DNA of 64,000 nucleotides from Unio delphinus (lineage: Eukaryota > Mollusca > Bivalvia > Unionida > Unionidae), in the NCBI GenBank assembly GCA_029339505.1, contig JAQISU010000025.1:2889501-2953500 (forward strand), given 5' to 3'. Shown one piece after another: positions 24,451 through 39,400 of this stretch. How positions within the stretch are numbered: the first letter of the stretch is position 1; each line of letters starts with the position of its first letter. The position numbers and the translations under genes were made by a program. The notes under the pieces were generated by a model. That model worked only from the letters and a program-made list of their open reading frames with translations, did not search any database and was not told where the DNA came from.

Positions 24451-27400
24451 AGTAGTAAAACAAACAATTGATGTTTCAGTGAAGCATACACATTGTTGGA
24501 AGTGCCCCGTGAATATTGGCTTTCATAAATACTTAAAAAAAACACCAAAACTCTTGCTAGTAATGATTCTTTCAACTCTAAACCTGCTACTGCACACTCG
24601 TTTGTTTTTTTATTCATTGTGAACTGCATGTATTTTCAGAGCACAAGCAGAGAAGATGGAGGGAATGGTATCAGGACAGTTTCTTTTCCAAGCTGTTCGA
24701 TCGTATCTTCATTTCTCCCAGCTGAGTTCCTGGCTTATTTCAACAGAAGGGGCACTGTCTCTTCACATAGTTTACAGGTAAATCAAATTTCACAAAGTCT
24801 AGTTTCCACATTGAACCAGCATATCCATCTGTTTGGTTTCTATGTTTCATTCAGTGAAACATAGTTTCATTTTAACATGGGTATGTTCAAGAAGCAGTGT
24901 CATTGTAAATAAGAACAATTCATATCAAACCTGGACTTCATGACTTGTGATGAGGAAAATAAATCAATGGGATCTGTTATCACTGATCATCAAATTGGAT
25001 CCTGTTAATATTAATGAAGATTTACACCACAGATTGTTAGGTTGAATCAACTAGATTATGCAAATTATGTTTAATACATGATAATGAGTTGGCAGGCAGT
25101 GTCAGCTAAATATAAGAGCAGTGACACTTGAAATGGCCACATTGATGCTTTTTGTGAAGTACTACAAAACTGTTTCATACCATATACCCCATCACTTGTG
25201 TACCAATAAAAACTATATAAGCCTCCCCTTTTAAAAAACAAGATGAGTGTCATACCATATACCCACACCCATCACTTGTATACCAGTAGACACTGTGTAA
25301 CCTTATACAAGATGGTTGTGGTCATTGATTTCATACCAAATACTCCCATCACTATTTACCCCTTTTATAAAATTGGTGTGGGGTCATGGATTTCTTACCA
25401 TATATCCCCATCATTTGTATACCAATAGACTCTTTATAACCATGTGCTGTTTTCAACATGGATGTGTTCATAAATATATATGCATACATGTATATGTATA
25501 TATGTATATATGTGTATATATGTATATAATGTATATATGTATATATATATACACATACAAACACAACTATGATGCTTCTGATTTATTCTTTATTCCTAGG
25601 TCTTCAGCTGCACTTTGGAATGGGTTTATAAGCACCCCACCCCACCCATACATGCATATATAATAGTTGTACATTCTAGGTTAATTTTTTGCTTTTTGCA
25701 GTCCGTGCACTTTTTTTATCTCTTGAATCATGAAGCTTGTGAGCCGATGTGTTTTGATGGCACTATACCCTCTTCACAAATTGTGTCATAGTGATCTAGA
25801 TTTCATGCTTCACTGCTTAAATTTACTTTTAATTATTCTTGCTAGAGTCATTAAATTGATTGAATACCTACCTCACCGTTACTACTTCACTTCTACTACT
25901 ATGGTCCATTTCATGTTTTACTGTTAAGTCTTTCTTGGCCTCATGAACTTTCTGTAGTTTTGCATGTACTGTTCTGCCTAGAGTGATGAAACTTGGTGTA
26001 AGGATGCATCTCAATGATTTTTTTCTCTCTTTCTGTTAATCATTGTGTATCAGTATTTTGTTTCACTCGCTTAGGTTAAATTTGGTGTATAGTGCTAATT
26101 CAGGCAGAGTTCATGCTAGAATACTATAATTAATAATATGCATCTCTTTTAGTACCACAATCTTACAACAAAAGAAGCACATCATGACTTACTAGACTAT
26201 CATACTTAAATAACTTTTTTATGTTTTTTTTCTTCTTTTATCTTTAAGCCAAATGAGTTCTGGCATAATGTATGTGTTAAAATAACAAACTTGGTGTGTG
26301 GATGTACTTAAATAAGTACTACACACTCGCTGCAAAAAGAGCTTAAGATGATCCATGTTTCATGCTTCAGTAACTTTGTTGACAATTTGTGTTTACTGGG
26401 TACTGTTAAAGCTAGATTCATGAAATTTGATAATTGCATGCAACTCTGTTATTACAACATCTTTACAAGCAGAAACATTCACTGTAACCCAGTTTATGCT
26501 CTGCTTACATGTTTACATTATTTATATTTAGCTCATACAGATTTTTCTATTGCATATACAAATTCATGCCTACAAAGAATTTGCTTAGTGCAGTTGGAAG
26601 CTGAAATAAAGATGTTTATTTAGTGGTAAACTGCATGTACAGTGTATTCGTACATATCAGTAGGTTAACTGGGTATTGCACATGTGAATGAATATAAGGG
26701 TTAGATGAGTGGACTGTATGCATTCTTGTCAGGCCACAGTTGTAGTGGCTAAGTAAGGTAATTACTGATGCATGAACTATGTTTATAATAGTGGTGATAC
26801 CAGCAGCACTCCAATGTTAACTGAAGCCTGTGACTTTTACACAGTAAATTCTGGTTTCTGTGGTGGAGACCTATAATAGCTTCAGAAATAAACTTTAAAG
26901 AACTTAACATTAATTGATAGGAAAATAAACTTTATGTATGCCTTTATTTACATGCTGACAATAAAGCTGATTGTGTTATGTTTTGATGTTTGTCTGTTCC
27001 CTAATTTTAATCTCTGCATTATAACTAAAGTTCTCCACCATCTGTCATTACCAAGCTTTCAAAATAACTTGCACTTGGGGCAAAAACTATTCCTATCAAT
27101 TTATGGCTCAATAGGTCAGAGGTCAAGGTTGCAGGGACTGAAGGAAGGACAACTGTTCATACACAATAACTAGACTAGTGCCATGACCAGACATTATAAC
27201 AGCATGCATTAAAGATAAGAAAAACACCTTTTGATTTGGGGGTTCAGAGGTCAGGGTTACAGTGACTCAAAGAGAAATGGTTTTCACATGGTGGGTTCAT
27301 CGGACATGCCATTAAACAATATAATGGCATTTACTTAACCGCTATTAAAGTGCTAGTCGGGATATTAGTCTCGCTGTCAGTCAATGTCTTGTAGTGCTTG

Positions 27401-30400
27401 TCACGACTTAAGTTGTTTTCTAGGTAAGCAACAGTGTACGCATCCTATTACTTCAACTAGCTATGACGGCTTGTAATACTATATTTGAATGTTTTATAAA
27501 GGCCTGAAACAAGCATTCCATTGTACTTTGCTATGCATTTAGCAAAGAAGTTTTACAAATACTTGCTTTTAAGCACATGGTACCTTTAAAAAATTAATAT
27601 GGCTGATGCTGAATACGATGGTGATTTCTTGCAACAAATACTAGCTTCTGATAGTGATGACAGATAATGATTTTGAAGAATTTGAGGAGGATGAAATTAT
27701 TGGAGCTGGCAAAGCATTGATGGAAAAACCCATGTGTGATTTTGAGCCAGAATTTGATGTGGAACTGGAGTCTGATGTACATGCCAGCTTGACGTGACAA
27801 GATGGCATGCCTGTCAACTTTAACTGGTAATTCAAAATTAAATGTCAAGATGGTGAATACTGAACCTGTGGACTATTTAAGACTTTTTTGATGATGAGTT
27901 ATTGGATCTGATAGTAGATCAAACAAATCAGTATGCAGATCAGAGAGTTCATGGGGCAAACTTGAAGGAGAATGGTCACATAAAGATATGGTAGCCTGTC
28001 ACACCTGAGAATCTAAAACTCTTTTTCGCATTGATTATAGCAATTGGTTTGGGACATAAATCTGATCTCAATTCCAACTGGGCTACTGATGATGTGTTAT
28101 CAACCCCATTCTTAAGAAAAAATGAGTACGGGATAGATTTCTAGGTATTGTAAGCAATTTATACCTGGCAGAAATGACAAGATGACTCTTTACACAATAT
28201 CCACCCAATGATTGAAAAAAAATGAAGCATTTGTTGAGTTTATTAACCAGATATGAACCTCAGTTTTGATGATATTAGAATAAACAACAGGTGAAAAAAT
28301 TTCATCAACATTTATTACTGGCTGGGGGGTTTAAACTTACCTCTGACATTCATGGAGTGTATGTTTACAAAACTGTTACCTTTTCTTTACCTGTGATTTT
28401 CACAATTTAGATATAACATTGTGACAAACATTACATGTAAATGGTTGAACTACTAAAGAACATAATATTTTTTTAGATATATTTGAACTTTTGCATTAAC
28501 AACAAAACAATATATCATAGATAAGTGTCACTGAGACTATAGAAGAAGTATGGATCCCACAAAATAATTTGACACGGTATGCAATATATAATTTATAATA
28601 CTCACCCGTTCATGTCAATTTATTATAATAACTGTTGTTTGATATTATGAAAAGAATGTTCATAATTTTATTTTAGATCTCTTAAATACGGGAAACAGCA
28701 TTTTTGTTTTTGATACTTCCATTGTTGAAATTTATTGTCTGTATGATAATTCATGTTTACAGTGGAGACTGTTAAAAGCTTCATACAGGCAGCTGCGGAA
28801 TTGTTGATTACTCTTTAGTTATGATTGGATTTTGACCTAATTTGTCCTGCTGATTGATTTCATTACACCTTGGTTGATTTGATTGTCAGCATTCTTGATC
28901 ATGATTTAACAGAGTTATAGCCCCTAATTGGGTCTTATCTTTCTGTTAAAAACAGTTCAACCAGGCTTGTTGTGCAGTTTTATTTTGTTATGAGACTTTC
29001 ACTCTGTTTTATATGTCAGCATACTGTCAAATCTTTATGTACATGTGCACCTGCCATACAAAATTTGTAATACATCAAATTAATATATCCTCTGTTCATG
29101 TAAATGATGTTAATTTAATATATTTATCCTTAAAAGCTGTTTCTTCTTCAGTGTTCAAGCAAGAGATAGAGAGAGACAGAGCAAGCTTCTGACAACTGTG
29201 CTTAAACATGATTCGTGCTCACCCTGCTGAATATGAACCAACTCTTTTACATATCAGCATGAAGATTTGACTTGTAATAATAATGCACGACTATGATACA
29301 GTTACACTCACATCACATGTACCACTTTATTAGTTTTCCATTACAGCTCCAGTTCTGATTAGCCATTTGTTCAGACTGTATGAAAATGGATGCACACACC
29401 ACAGGGGACACTTAAATAAGGACTGGACGGAGGAAATTTGCATAAAAGAAACAATTTATCTAGGATTAAAACATGAAAATTACGGTAGTCTTGAGAGTCT
29501 GTGTTCAGTACCACAATTTAAGGTAAAACAGATTAATCATGTACACAGTGTGATCTTATGTATTGCAGTTCTATCACGCTGAACTTATCTAATGTTGAGA
29601 AACTGTTCTTGCAGTGTATTGCATAGAAACAATACCATTTGTGTAAAAGATTATAAAAGTGATTGATACTGTGTAACATGGAATTTAACAATTTGCAACA
29701 CACTTGTTAATGGACTGACTCCAGAATGAAAATTGCCTTGCATCTTGCCTTTCCCCAGCCCTAACATTTCAAACAGAAATAATGTTTTGGCATATGATAA
29801 GATAAGATAAAGATGAAGGCAATTGTCTAGGAAAATCATATGTATATTGGGATGTGGGAATGTAACCAATGTAGGTCTGGCAAAGCAGACTGGAGATGAG
29901 AGTCACATAATCTCAGTTACTTCTCATCATGAAAACTAGTATCAGCTGTGGCCAACTGTGTCACTTTATGGATTGAAAAGCTTTTAAGCATTTCTAGGTA
30001 TCTCTTGCTGAGGAAGATGAAACATTATTAGAATGCAACACTTTACAATTCGTTTCACATCAGCATGTTTTCTGCCTGGAAATTCATCCAAATCTACTTT
30101 CAAATCAGAAACATATTTTATAAATTTTGACAAATATTTGTTAAAACGCTTAGTCTGATTCTAATTAACACTTCTATATTTTGTGTTAAAGATCTCACCA
30201 TGCATGCAGCTACAGACAGTTACATCACATCTTCAGATTGGTGAATTCTGAAACATGGTATATTTATTTGGTCTGATATGTTCTTTCTGTTTCAGAGTTT
30301 ATGCCCCTGGAGAGAGTGTTAGCTACAGTTTTTCAGTAGAACCGGAGATCCACAAGTTTCCACTTTCAGATGTTGGTCACATGATCATGCTTTCCTCGGT

Positions 30401-33400
30401 GGCATCTCTTCCCCGTCAGGGTTCTGTTGCAGTGATACCTTGTAAATATCCAACTGACAATGCTGGAACACTACAGGCAGTTAAGCACAGGGAGGAAACA
30501 GAGAAGATGGAATGGGCTTTCAGACAGTTTCCAAAGAAATGTACCACTGCCCCACAAGCGAAATCCCCTGACTATGGTTCTGATTTTCAAGAGAAGGAAA
30601 CTAGATCTTTGTCAGGAAGACATGACCATACAGACAGCCAAGAGAACAGAAAGGATGTTTATGGTCCTGAGAAGTCGTGCAAATCTAATCATAGTAAACC
30701 TCCATCTGGACGGCATCCTCTTCGAAGTAAAGGGAGTTCCAAAGGAGATTGTTTGGAGTTTAAAGCTAGAGAGACGTTTTTGGGACGTGATGTCATAACT
30801 ATCAGAGACAGTTCATTGCAGGATATATGTGATATTGAACCATTGAGCTTTCATAATGTTGGCAAGGATCTATACAGGAGTGCTCAAATCCTTGAAAGTC
30901 TTTCACATTCACATTTAAAGCAAAATGTAAATGTTCCAGAGAAAAAGGCACTAAAGCCGAAACAGACAATGTCTGGTCCAGGTCAGAATTCAGCAGAAGA
31001 TCCAGTCAGCATTGGAGATAATGTTAATATTGGCTTAAATTCAGAGTCAAAGCTTTATAAGAAGGAAGTGCCATATTCTCCACAAAAAAAACATCCACAC
31101 CAAAAACCAACTTCACTTTTCACACCAGGAAATCAATCAGGGCTGAAGCCCATTCAGTCAACAAAAAGGCTTCCAAGTCCAAAAGTCTTAATGACAGGGA
31201 GTACAAAACCAATGGCATCATTCCCTGTGAAGAGGTGTTTGAATCTTGATGAGCCTCCTGACTTTTATCAGGAGGATTATTCCAATCTCAATAACTTAAA
31301 GCTTGAAGCTCTCACAGTTGATGATATTCAGGATTTTTCCAAACCACTTAGTCCAAGTCAGATTGAGGCTTACCTTTCTAGTCTTTCAAGTCCAATCATG
31401 GGCAAGAGCAAAGCATCACAACTTCAACAAATTCCAACCACAAAGTGTAAATTTTTCATTGGTGAAGATGAAAATAATGTTTTTCAAATGACAGATAGCA
31501 AGGAGGGATTTGATACTCAAGACATCATGACAACTGAAGATCTCACAAACCCAAGTCTTTCTAAAATTCAGACTACACCTAGAATACCAGGATCAGAACA
31601 CCCACTCAAACCTTCATCATTGTTTCAAAAAAGCTTCTTCACACCAGAAGTTGAGGATGATTTCGGCAGAAAAGGATTTAGTCTTTGTCCAGACAATGGA
31701 GATATCATAGTGTTCAATAATGGGGAAAAGAGTGTTCACAGTAATGATAGTCAAATTTCGGAAAAGGAGAATAGCCCTAGGAGAGAAAAATTAAAGTATC
31801 ACAATGTTTTGGCTATCTCTTCTGATGTACACTCACCTCATGATGAATTAGTTACCTCACAAAACATTTCCACCTCTGCCAACTCTGTCACTCTCAAGGA
31901 AAAGACCACAGATACATCTGTAATGTGCAATTTCTTGGAGAAAAGAGATTCCATTGAAATTCATCAAGACGAAAATTCTGCCAGAGAGTATGCAGATGAA
32001 AATTTCCACAGTGTTCATGATAAAGGAAAGGAAAATGATGGACACAATGGTAGGACTTACAGTGATCTTTCATTAGGTAGACAGAATATTTCTGACCAAG
32101 ACGAAGCATCATTTACCAAAGGGCTTTCATTGTGTAAACAGCTCTTGAAAAGAGATTTTGCACAGAATGTTCAAAATGTAAGTGTATTATAGGTTTCTAA
32201 GTCAGTTCATTGTTACTCCATGTAAATTTGCCTCTTATGGTGCAGGTTTAATTTTGTCATTTGTTATTCCAAACTCCGCTTGCAAGAAAAAACTTATTAA
32301 CTTGTTTTCGAATTGACCATTTCATTGCAAATTTTTAAAAAAATAACGTGCACTTGCCTTATGAACTTTAATTTTACCTAGTACCAAGTAAATCAAGTAA
32401 ATGCAGAACACAAAAAATCCCTCATACATGTCTTGTTGTTGCTTTGGCACAAAGAGACAGTTTGATATTGCTCATGGACACGCTGAGGTCATCCGACAGA
32501 GCCATTCATAAGATAAACTTTAGGCACAGACATTCCTGTACCACATCTGACAAGTTTTTTCAAGTTTTAACAATGTAAAAATGTAGGCTTTATTTATTAT
32601 ATCCACTCTCTGATGTTCAAAAGTATATGGTGTGGGTGAAATTCCAAACAAGTTGGGTTTTATATAATGTTATATTCATTTCATTTATAAATATCTACAC
32701 TTGGATGTTGGTGAAATTGTCTAAATAGTTCCAGTCAAGTTATGTGATGTGGAAATTCGGTGAAGATCTGTACCAAATGTCTGATCAACCTATCTGTTTC
32801 AAATGTTATGTTAAATAGATATGTAATAATCTACATTATTTCATTGTCGTTTAATATAACAAAGTTGATCAGGCATTCAGCATGGATGTTTCATCAGTGA
32901 TTCATATTGCTTGTCCAGATAAGAACTATTTACATATTTTCATTGTTGTCCATGCATCAATATTCTTAGATGCATTGATTAGAACTTTCATAAATCCAGT
33001 ACGTTTCGAACACCATTCACATAGTATAAGATAATAATATTATGAAATAAAAAAAAATTAATACTTGCAAAGCGAGTCTTTTCCTAGTTGGGGAAAATGA
33101 ACATGGTCAAGATAATGTTTCTATGTTAAATCAGACTCATTTTTCTCCTAACGTTGAACATAAGTTATGAATCTAGTTTTATGTATTTTCCTTGCTTAAA
33201 TTTATACAGAGTTGCTAAACTCTTTGAACCCTAATCTCCCCCATATTACGGCACCCTAACCCGAGCCTCCCCGGCAAATTTTGACAATACCATAGCGAAT
33301 CTGGCAAATAACATAACACAGGCCGGTATACCGGCCTTTCGGGTATATACACCGTTAGAATAGGCCGGTAAACCGGCCTGTAGGGTTCAAAGGGTTAATA

Positions 33401-36400
33401 ACCTGTAAAGATTTTGTTGGAAAGCTAGATACACTTATTAAATCATGAATTCTTTTTGTATACAATTTGTTGGAAATCTAGATACACTTATTAAATTATC
33501 AATTCTTTTAGGTATACAATTTGTTGGAAAGCTAGATACACTTATTAAATCGTCAATTCTTTTTTTGTAAAGATTTTGTTGGAAAGGTAGATACACCTAT
33601 TTAATCATCAATTCTTTTTGTATACAATTTGTTGGAAAGCTACATAACATTTTAAATCATCAAATATTTTTGTATAACATTTTGTTGTAAAGCTAGATAC
33701 ACCTATTAATCATCAATTCTTTTTGTAAAGATTTTTTTGGAAAGCTAGATACGCATTAAATCATACATTCTTTTTGCTTACAATTTCTTGAAAAGCTAAA
33801 TGCACCTAATAAATCATCAATTCTTTTTGTATAGATTTTCTCTAAACTGTCTTCATTATTAATCATGTGAAAACCTAAGGTGGAAATAATGAAGTAACAA
33901 AAAACAGAATGCTAATGTGAAAATATAACAATGTTAGCACTCCATGATGGACACACATATTAGGACATGAAAATTTATATATATTATCATCAGTTCAGAT
34001 TTTTTTTCTCTAAATGTAAAGAAGCTGGTTAACATTTTTTATTTACATAGCTAAATTTCATATTTTGTCCATATAAATATGAAGATGGACAACATATTAA
34101 AGTTGTCTTCAAAGCCATTGTCCAAAATGATCAACAGATTATTTGAATGACCCAAAAGTATATGACTTACAAATATTTTTTAATGTTTAACAGCTTTGAA
34201 TATTCTGATTCATTCATTAAATCATTTTCATTTTTTTTGGGAATATTTGAACTCACATTTTGTCATTTTCTGCTTGACAGGGAAATTTAGATTCCAAGCC
34301 AAGACATCTCAAAACATTGCCATCTGCAGATGATATGCACAACTTTCAGCTTCATATGGAAAGGAGTGCCAGCATTATGTTCAATGCTCAAACTGGTCTT
34401 CCCACCCGATCTAGTCCAGTAAGTTATTGTCTTAACTTCTTTAGTAGACATGTGTCTCACTCTTTCCAGTGGTGATGTTGTCATCAACCATGCAAATCAA
34501 AACGGTTTAAATGTTTATTCCAAAGAGTTGCCAGAAGATAATAGCAATAGTGATGTTCGTCTGTCCATTCATAGGTAAAGTGATTTTTGCAGTACATCTT
34601 AAGTTTTCAATGTACATGTATATTTGTCTCTGTTAAATTCATTGCTCAATCACATTAACTTCAGGAAATAGCCAGCATTGACACTGAATCCAGCCCTTCC
34701 GGAAAGATGGTAATAAAACTTATTTCCATCTAATATCGAAATAGATGAAGTGAATTAAATTTTAGATTGCCTTGCCCTTATCCTTACTGGTGGTTGTGGT
34801 AGTGGGGGTCGCTCTGTTAATATTATGAACTTCTGAGAAAATGGTGGGTGTAAGGTATTTGCATTTGCAGCATGCGCATTGGAGATCATGCTGGTATACC
34901 ACCATGTTACTTAACTGCTGCGGTGGCCTAGTTGTTAGAGCATCCGCAGTGGAAGCGGGAGGTCATGGCTTTGATCCCCGGCCGAGTCATACTAAAGACT
35001 TAAAAAATTGGTACCAACAGATGCCTCGCTTGGCGCTCAGCATTAAGAAGTTAGTGTTAGGACTGTTCAGCCTGGTGTCAAGATAATGTGACTTGGTGGG
35101 ACATCATGCTACATGTCTGCGGCATGATAACCCAGGACTAGACATCACTATAAACTGCCTCACTGCAGACATAGCGATATGACTGAAAAATTGTTAAATT
35201 ACGTTAAAAAAACTCATCAAACAAAAAAAAAATCCAAATCACACACCAAGGTTATGAATTGACCACCTGCTTCATCACTATTGCTGCTATTCTTGAAATA
35301 AATTACACTCATTGCACATGTGCCATGTTGTATTTATATGTATATACACATCAATAGAGAAATCAGAATGGTTGTATAATATTTTGAATTCTAGAGTTGC
35401 AAATAACAAATTTAGAACAAAATAAAAAATGTATATTTGGTACAAAATTAGCTGCATCAATGAGCTTCCTAATCAGCAATTACAGTGGAACCCCGCTATA
35501 ACATGATATTAGGGGTTCAAGAAATTAGATCGCGTTAAAAGCAGGGTCGCATTATCGCGGGGTTTTACAGTATTTTAAATTTTTTCAGCAAACACCGCAT
35601 TGGCGTATATACGTGTACTCATGTCTCATGTAAAAAATCGGAGTATTATCAGATGAATATTACATGGAATGCAGTAATACGGCTTATTCAAACAAGTGGA
35701 TGAATAATATATTAATAGTTATTACTTTGCGTTAGATAGTTTTACTAATTTGTATTGTTTTTCCCCCAGAATACATGTTGATTGATAACACCCCAAGTGA
35801 CGTTATATAACGAATAGGGGGGTATTAACATCGTTTACTATAGTGCTGTCGTGACACGCAGTTGATCCATAATTCATGCAATTCCATTGGAAGATTGCAC
35901 AGATTTAAAATATTCAATAATTTTGTCCAAGATCGTTGTGTCTGAATTTAATGTCCAATATATAGCATGAACATAGTATTAACACCGTTTATTTACCGTC
36001 TGATATAGTACTGTCATGGCATGCAGCTAATCCATAATAACTGTACCTAATTCCATTGCAAAACTTACAAACGTATTTAAACTATTCAATATTTTTGTCA
36101 CAAATCATTATGTCTGAATTCAGTTAGAAAAATTAACAGAAAATTAGGTTACGAAAGACGAAGCACGTGTACGTTCATTACGTTCCAGGGTCTATGAACG
36201 GTGTCTATACAAATTGTAAACTTGATTTTCCATAACGGTAAAATATTTTTTAATATATACAAAAAAAAAGGAAAATAATGACGAGTTCATTAACAAACAC
36301 CATAAACATAAAATCCGAGAACTAAATCATAGCATGCAATGAGTCTGTAATGGTCACGCGCCACTGATATAATTTTTTTTTCTCCAGCTGTACGCATGTA

Positions 36401-39400
36401 CAATTTCCTCCTAACAATGCCGACACTGTTTACTAGTCAAATTATTTCCTCTAATAACACTGCCAAGCCCAGAAAACATATTGGCGGGTTTCGTTTTTTT
36501 ATGTTTATTAAATTGTTAGAATCTTGTATCAACCACCACATTGTCGGCTGCTTTGTTGTTTATGTAGTTCAAGAACACGTGTCTTTACTCTTGGATTAAT
36601 AAGTTATATTTCCGATGTTTATTTAGGCATAACAATTCAAGGACCTGGTGGTATTGATACATTTCGGAAGCCGCGTTTTACACACTATTTCTCGTTCTTT
36701 ATCGTATTTTATATTGTATATATCAGAATTCATAAACGATCTCTTCCCCAAAATTGAACGACTTCTGTTTGTGAACTTGCTTTTCCGTAACGGTAAAATA
36801 TTTATTAGAAAAAAGAAGGGGGAAATTAATAACCATTTCATAAGCAATCCCCATACACATGTAAAACCTGAGAACTAAGTGCTGTAGGCATGCAATGGTC
36901 AAAAGTCACTTTTATAATAGTTTTTAAAACTGAACGCATGTCAATTTCATACCCTTTCAATTTCCAGCTAGTGAAGCAAACATTATTTACTGATCAACTG
37001 ATTACGTCTAATAACACCCCCAAGCCCAGAAAACATGTTGGTGGCTTTCGTTTTTTGATGTTTATTAAACTGTGAGAAGCTTTTATCAATCACGGCATTG
37101 TCTGTTGCTTGGTTGTGTGTGCAGTTAAAGAATAAACACACATTGGCTATTGTTAGAGCAACGATTGTATACAGAATTAATTCAAGACAACCACGAAGAC
37201 CACATCATGTTTATTTTGGCATAACACCTCATGAAGAAAAAAAATCATGTGCGAATAAATATACGAAATTTTGGGAGCCACGCCGCGACCGCGTTATATC
37301 CAAATTCACGTTATGGCGAGGCACGTTATAGCGGGGTTCCACTGTATGTTATTATTTAGTGAAAACTTAGCACATTAAATACAAGTGGTAGATTTGTATA
37401 CTGCCAAACAAATAGTTTAGAAAGAAAACACTTGATTGATATTTGGTGACTACTGATATATATTCAAGAATGGTAGTTGATATGATATTCCTAGATATTT
37501 CTAACGAAAGAAAGCTACTTGTATGTAACACATTGGTAAAGTTCTTTTTCATGTGAAACTTATATTGCCCAAAGAATTCAGTATTTATTCAATGAAAAAA
37601 ATCAAAACTATTTTTGTTTGTTGGTTTTAATGCTATTTAAACCACAGTAAGATCAAATTTAAATGAGAGACTGTAGTCATGTTACAGATTTTTCAAACAT
37701 GAAGGATTTTCCTAGAAAAATTATTTAAAAAATGTTCTCTAAATTAAAATCTTTATTTTAAGGTTTATACATACCTATTAAATTATAGTAATTGCATGCA
37801 ACAAAGTAATGGAAATATTAGCTGATACTACATTTGATTGAGTATTGACTTGTAATAAAAGAGTTATTGACCTTGTCTTTTCTTCATAATAATGCTTATT
37901 AAATGAAGTCATGTATATTTTAATATCAGTCGATATTCATTTTGAATACAGGATAATTAAATGTAACCAACACAAGTTCATGTTTCTACAAGAAACAAAC
38001 AATAAAAGTTTCTAGACACATTTAAGAGCAATTAGTTCAGCATGAAAACAAAATCTATATATTTTAGGGCAAGGATAAATGCCAGCTGTTGTTGGAAATA
38101 TGCTGAATGACTGGGGACATGGTCTTGTACATTGTAGCATTCAGCATTGCATTCATTCATTATGCTTTTGGATTCCTTGACATTTACACAAGCAAGACTT
38201 GCATTTGTATTACTGCCTTCAAGCGACGTACATAATATATGTTTCTTTTAAAAATTTATTTAAAATTTTTTTTATGGTCCTTTTATTTGAGTGGTGGCTC
38301 GCAGTGCTTTCATGAGTGCAAATTATTTTCCTTACACACTCTGCCATGCTTATGAAGCACACTGCCATTGTTTATTAACCAGTCAAGGATGTAAGACTGG
38401 TGGCTTAGCAGGTTTAAGCATGGTATATGTATCTAGTGAGGCCCCACTGTGAGACTGGTACCCTTAATTGATTAACAGTTACTGGTCTTATTGCCTTGTA
38501 CTCCAGACATGACCATCTTATTGAATAGTTAACATCACCTTTTATTCTTTGTTACAATTTTAGTATAGCATTCATTCAAATTTGTGATAGAGGGTTCCAC
38601 AGATATCTGATTCTGACAGAGTGACAAGTGTAAGGTGAAGTCAGTGCCAAATTACCCATTAAGCACAAACTCCGGTCACCAGCCTTACAGGAGCACCATA
38701 AAAATTCAAATTAAAATAGCTGATGATAAAATGAATTTTATATGACCATTTTGATCTGAGGTGCGAGTATTTTGATTTATTGGAATGATGGCAACACTTG
38801 TATTTCCCCACATTTTTAGCTTTTTATATTGTGTTTTTGTTGTTGTTGTAGTTTTACATTTTGTAGGACCGCTTCGGTGGCCTAGTGGTTAGAGGGTCCG
38901 CCCCGGAAGCGGGAGGTCGTCGGTTCGATCCCCGGCCGAGTCATACCAAAGACTTACAAAAATGGTACTAACAGCTGCCTCGCTTGATGCTCAGCATTAA
39001 GAGGTTAGTGTTAGGACTGGTCGGCCTGGTGTCAGGATAATGTGACTGGGTGAGACATCATGCTACATGTCTGCGGCATGATGTCTCAGTGCTAGACATC
39101 ACTATAAACTGCCTCACTGCAGACATCGTAGCGATATGACTGAAAAATTGTTAAAGCTACGTTAAAAATCCTAATCAAACAAACAAACAAACAAACATTT
39201 TGTAGGACGGGGAGCACCATAATATTTTCAGGGTTTAGGGCTTTAGAGGACCATAATTCTGCACTGGTTGAAGTGGTTTTTACTTTGTAAGATGGAGTGA
39301 GTATTGGTATGTCCAGATACTACTTTCATGTCTGGTGGCAAAAATTTCAGTACTGGTACATGTAATGCAAATTGTTCACAATTCTGATCAAAATGCCTCC

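Noticed and set aside
25316..25663. 115-codon + frame and the overlapping minus frame
   Set aside because: They run through the TATATG low-complexity tract and the degenerate 80-bp repeat; no homology.
30460..30798. 112-codon frame inside ATOSA exon 4
   Set aside because: A shadow in another frame of the conserved ATOSA exon.
38870..38945. tRNA gene (A and B boxes present)
   Set aside because: The tRNA-like segment is the head of a dispersed SINE that continues into a shared body and AAAC tail with target duplications. The same applies to the copies at 23953, 34915, 40588 and 46681.
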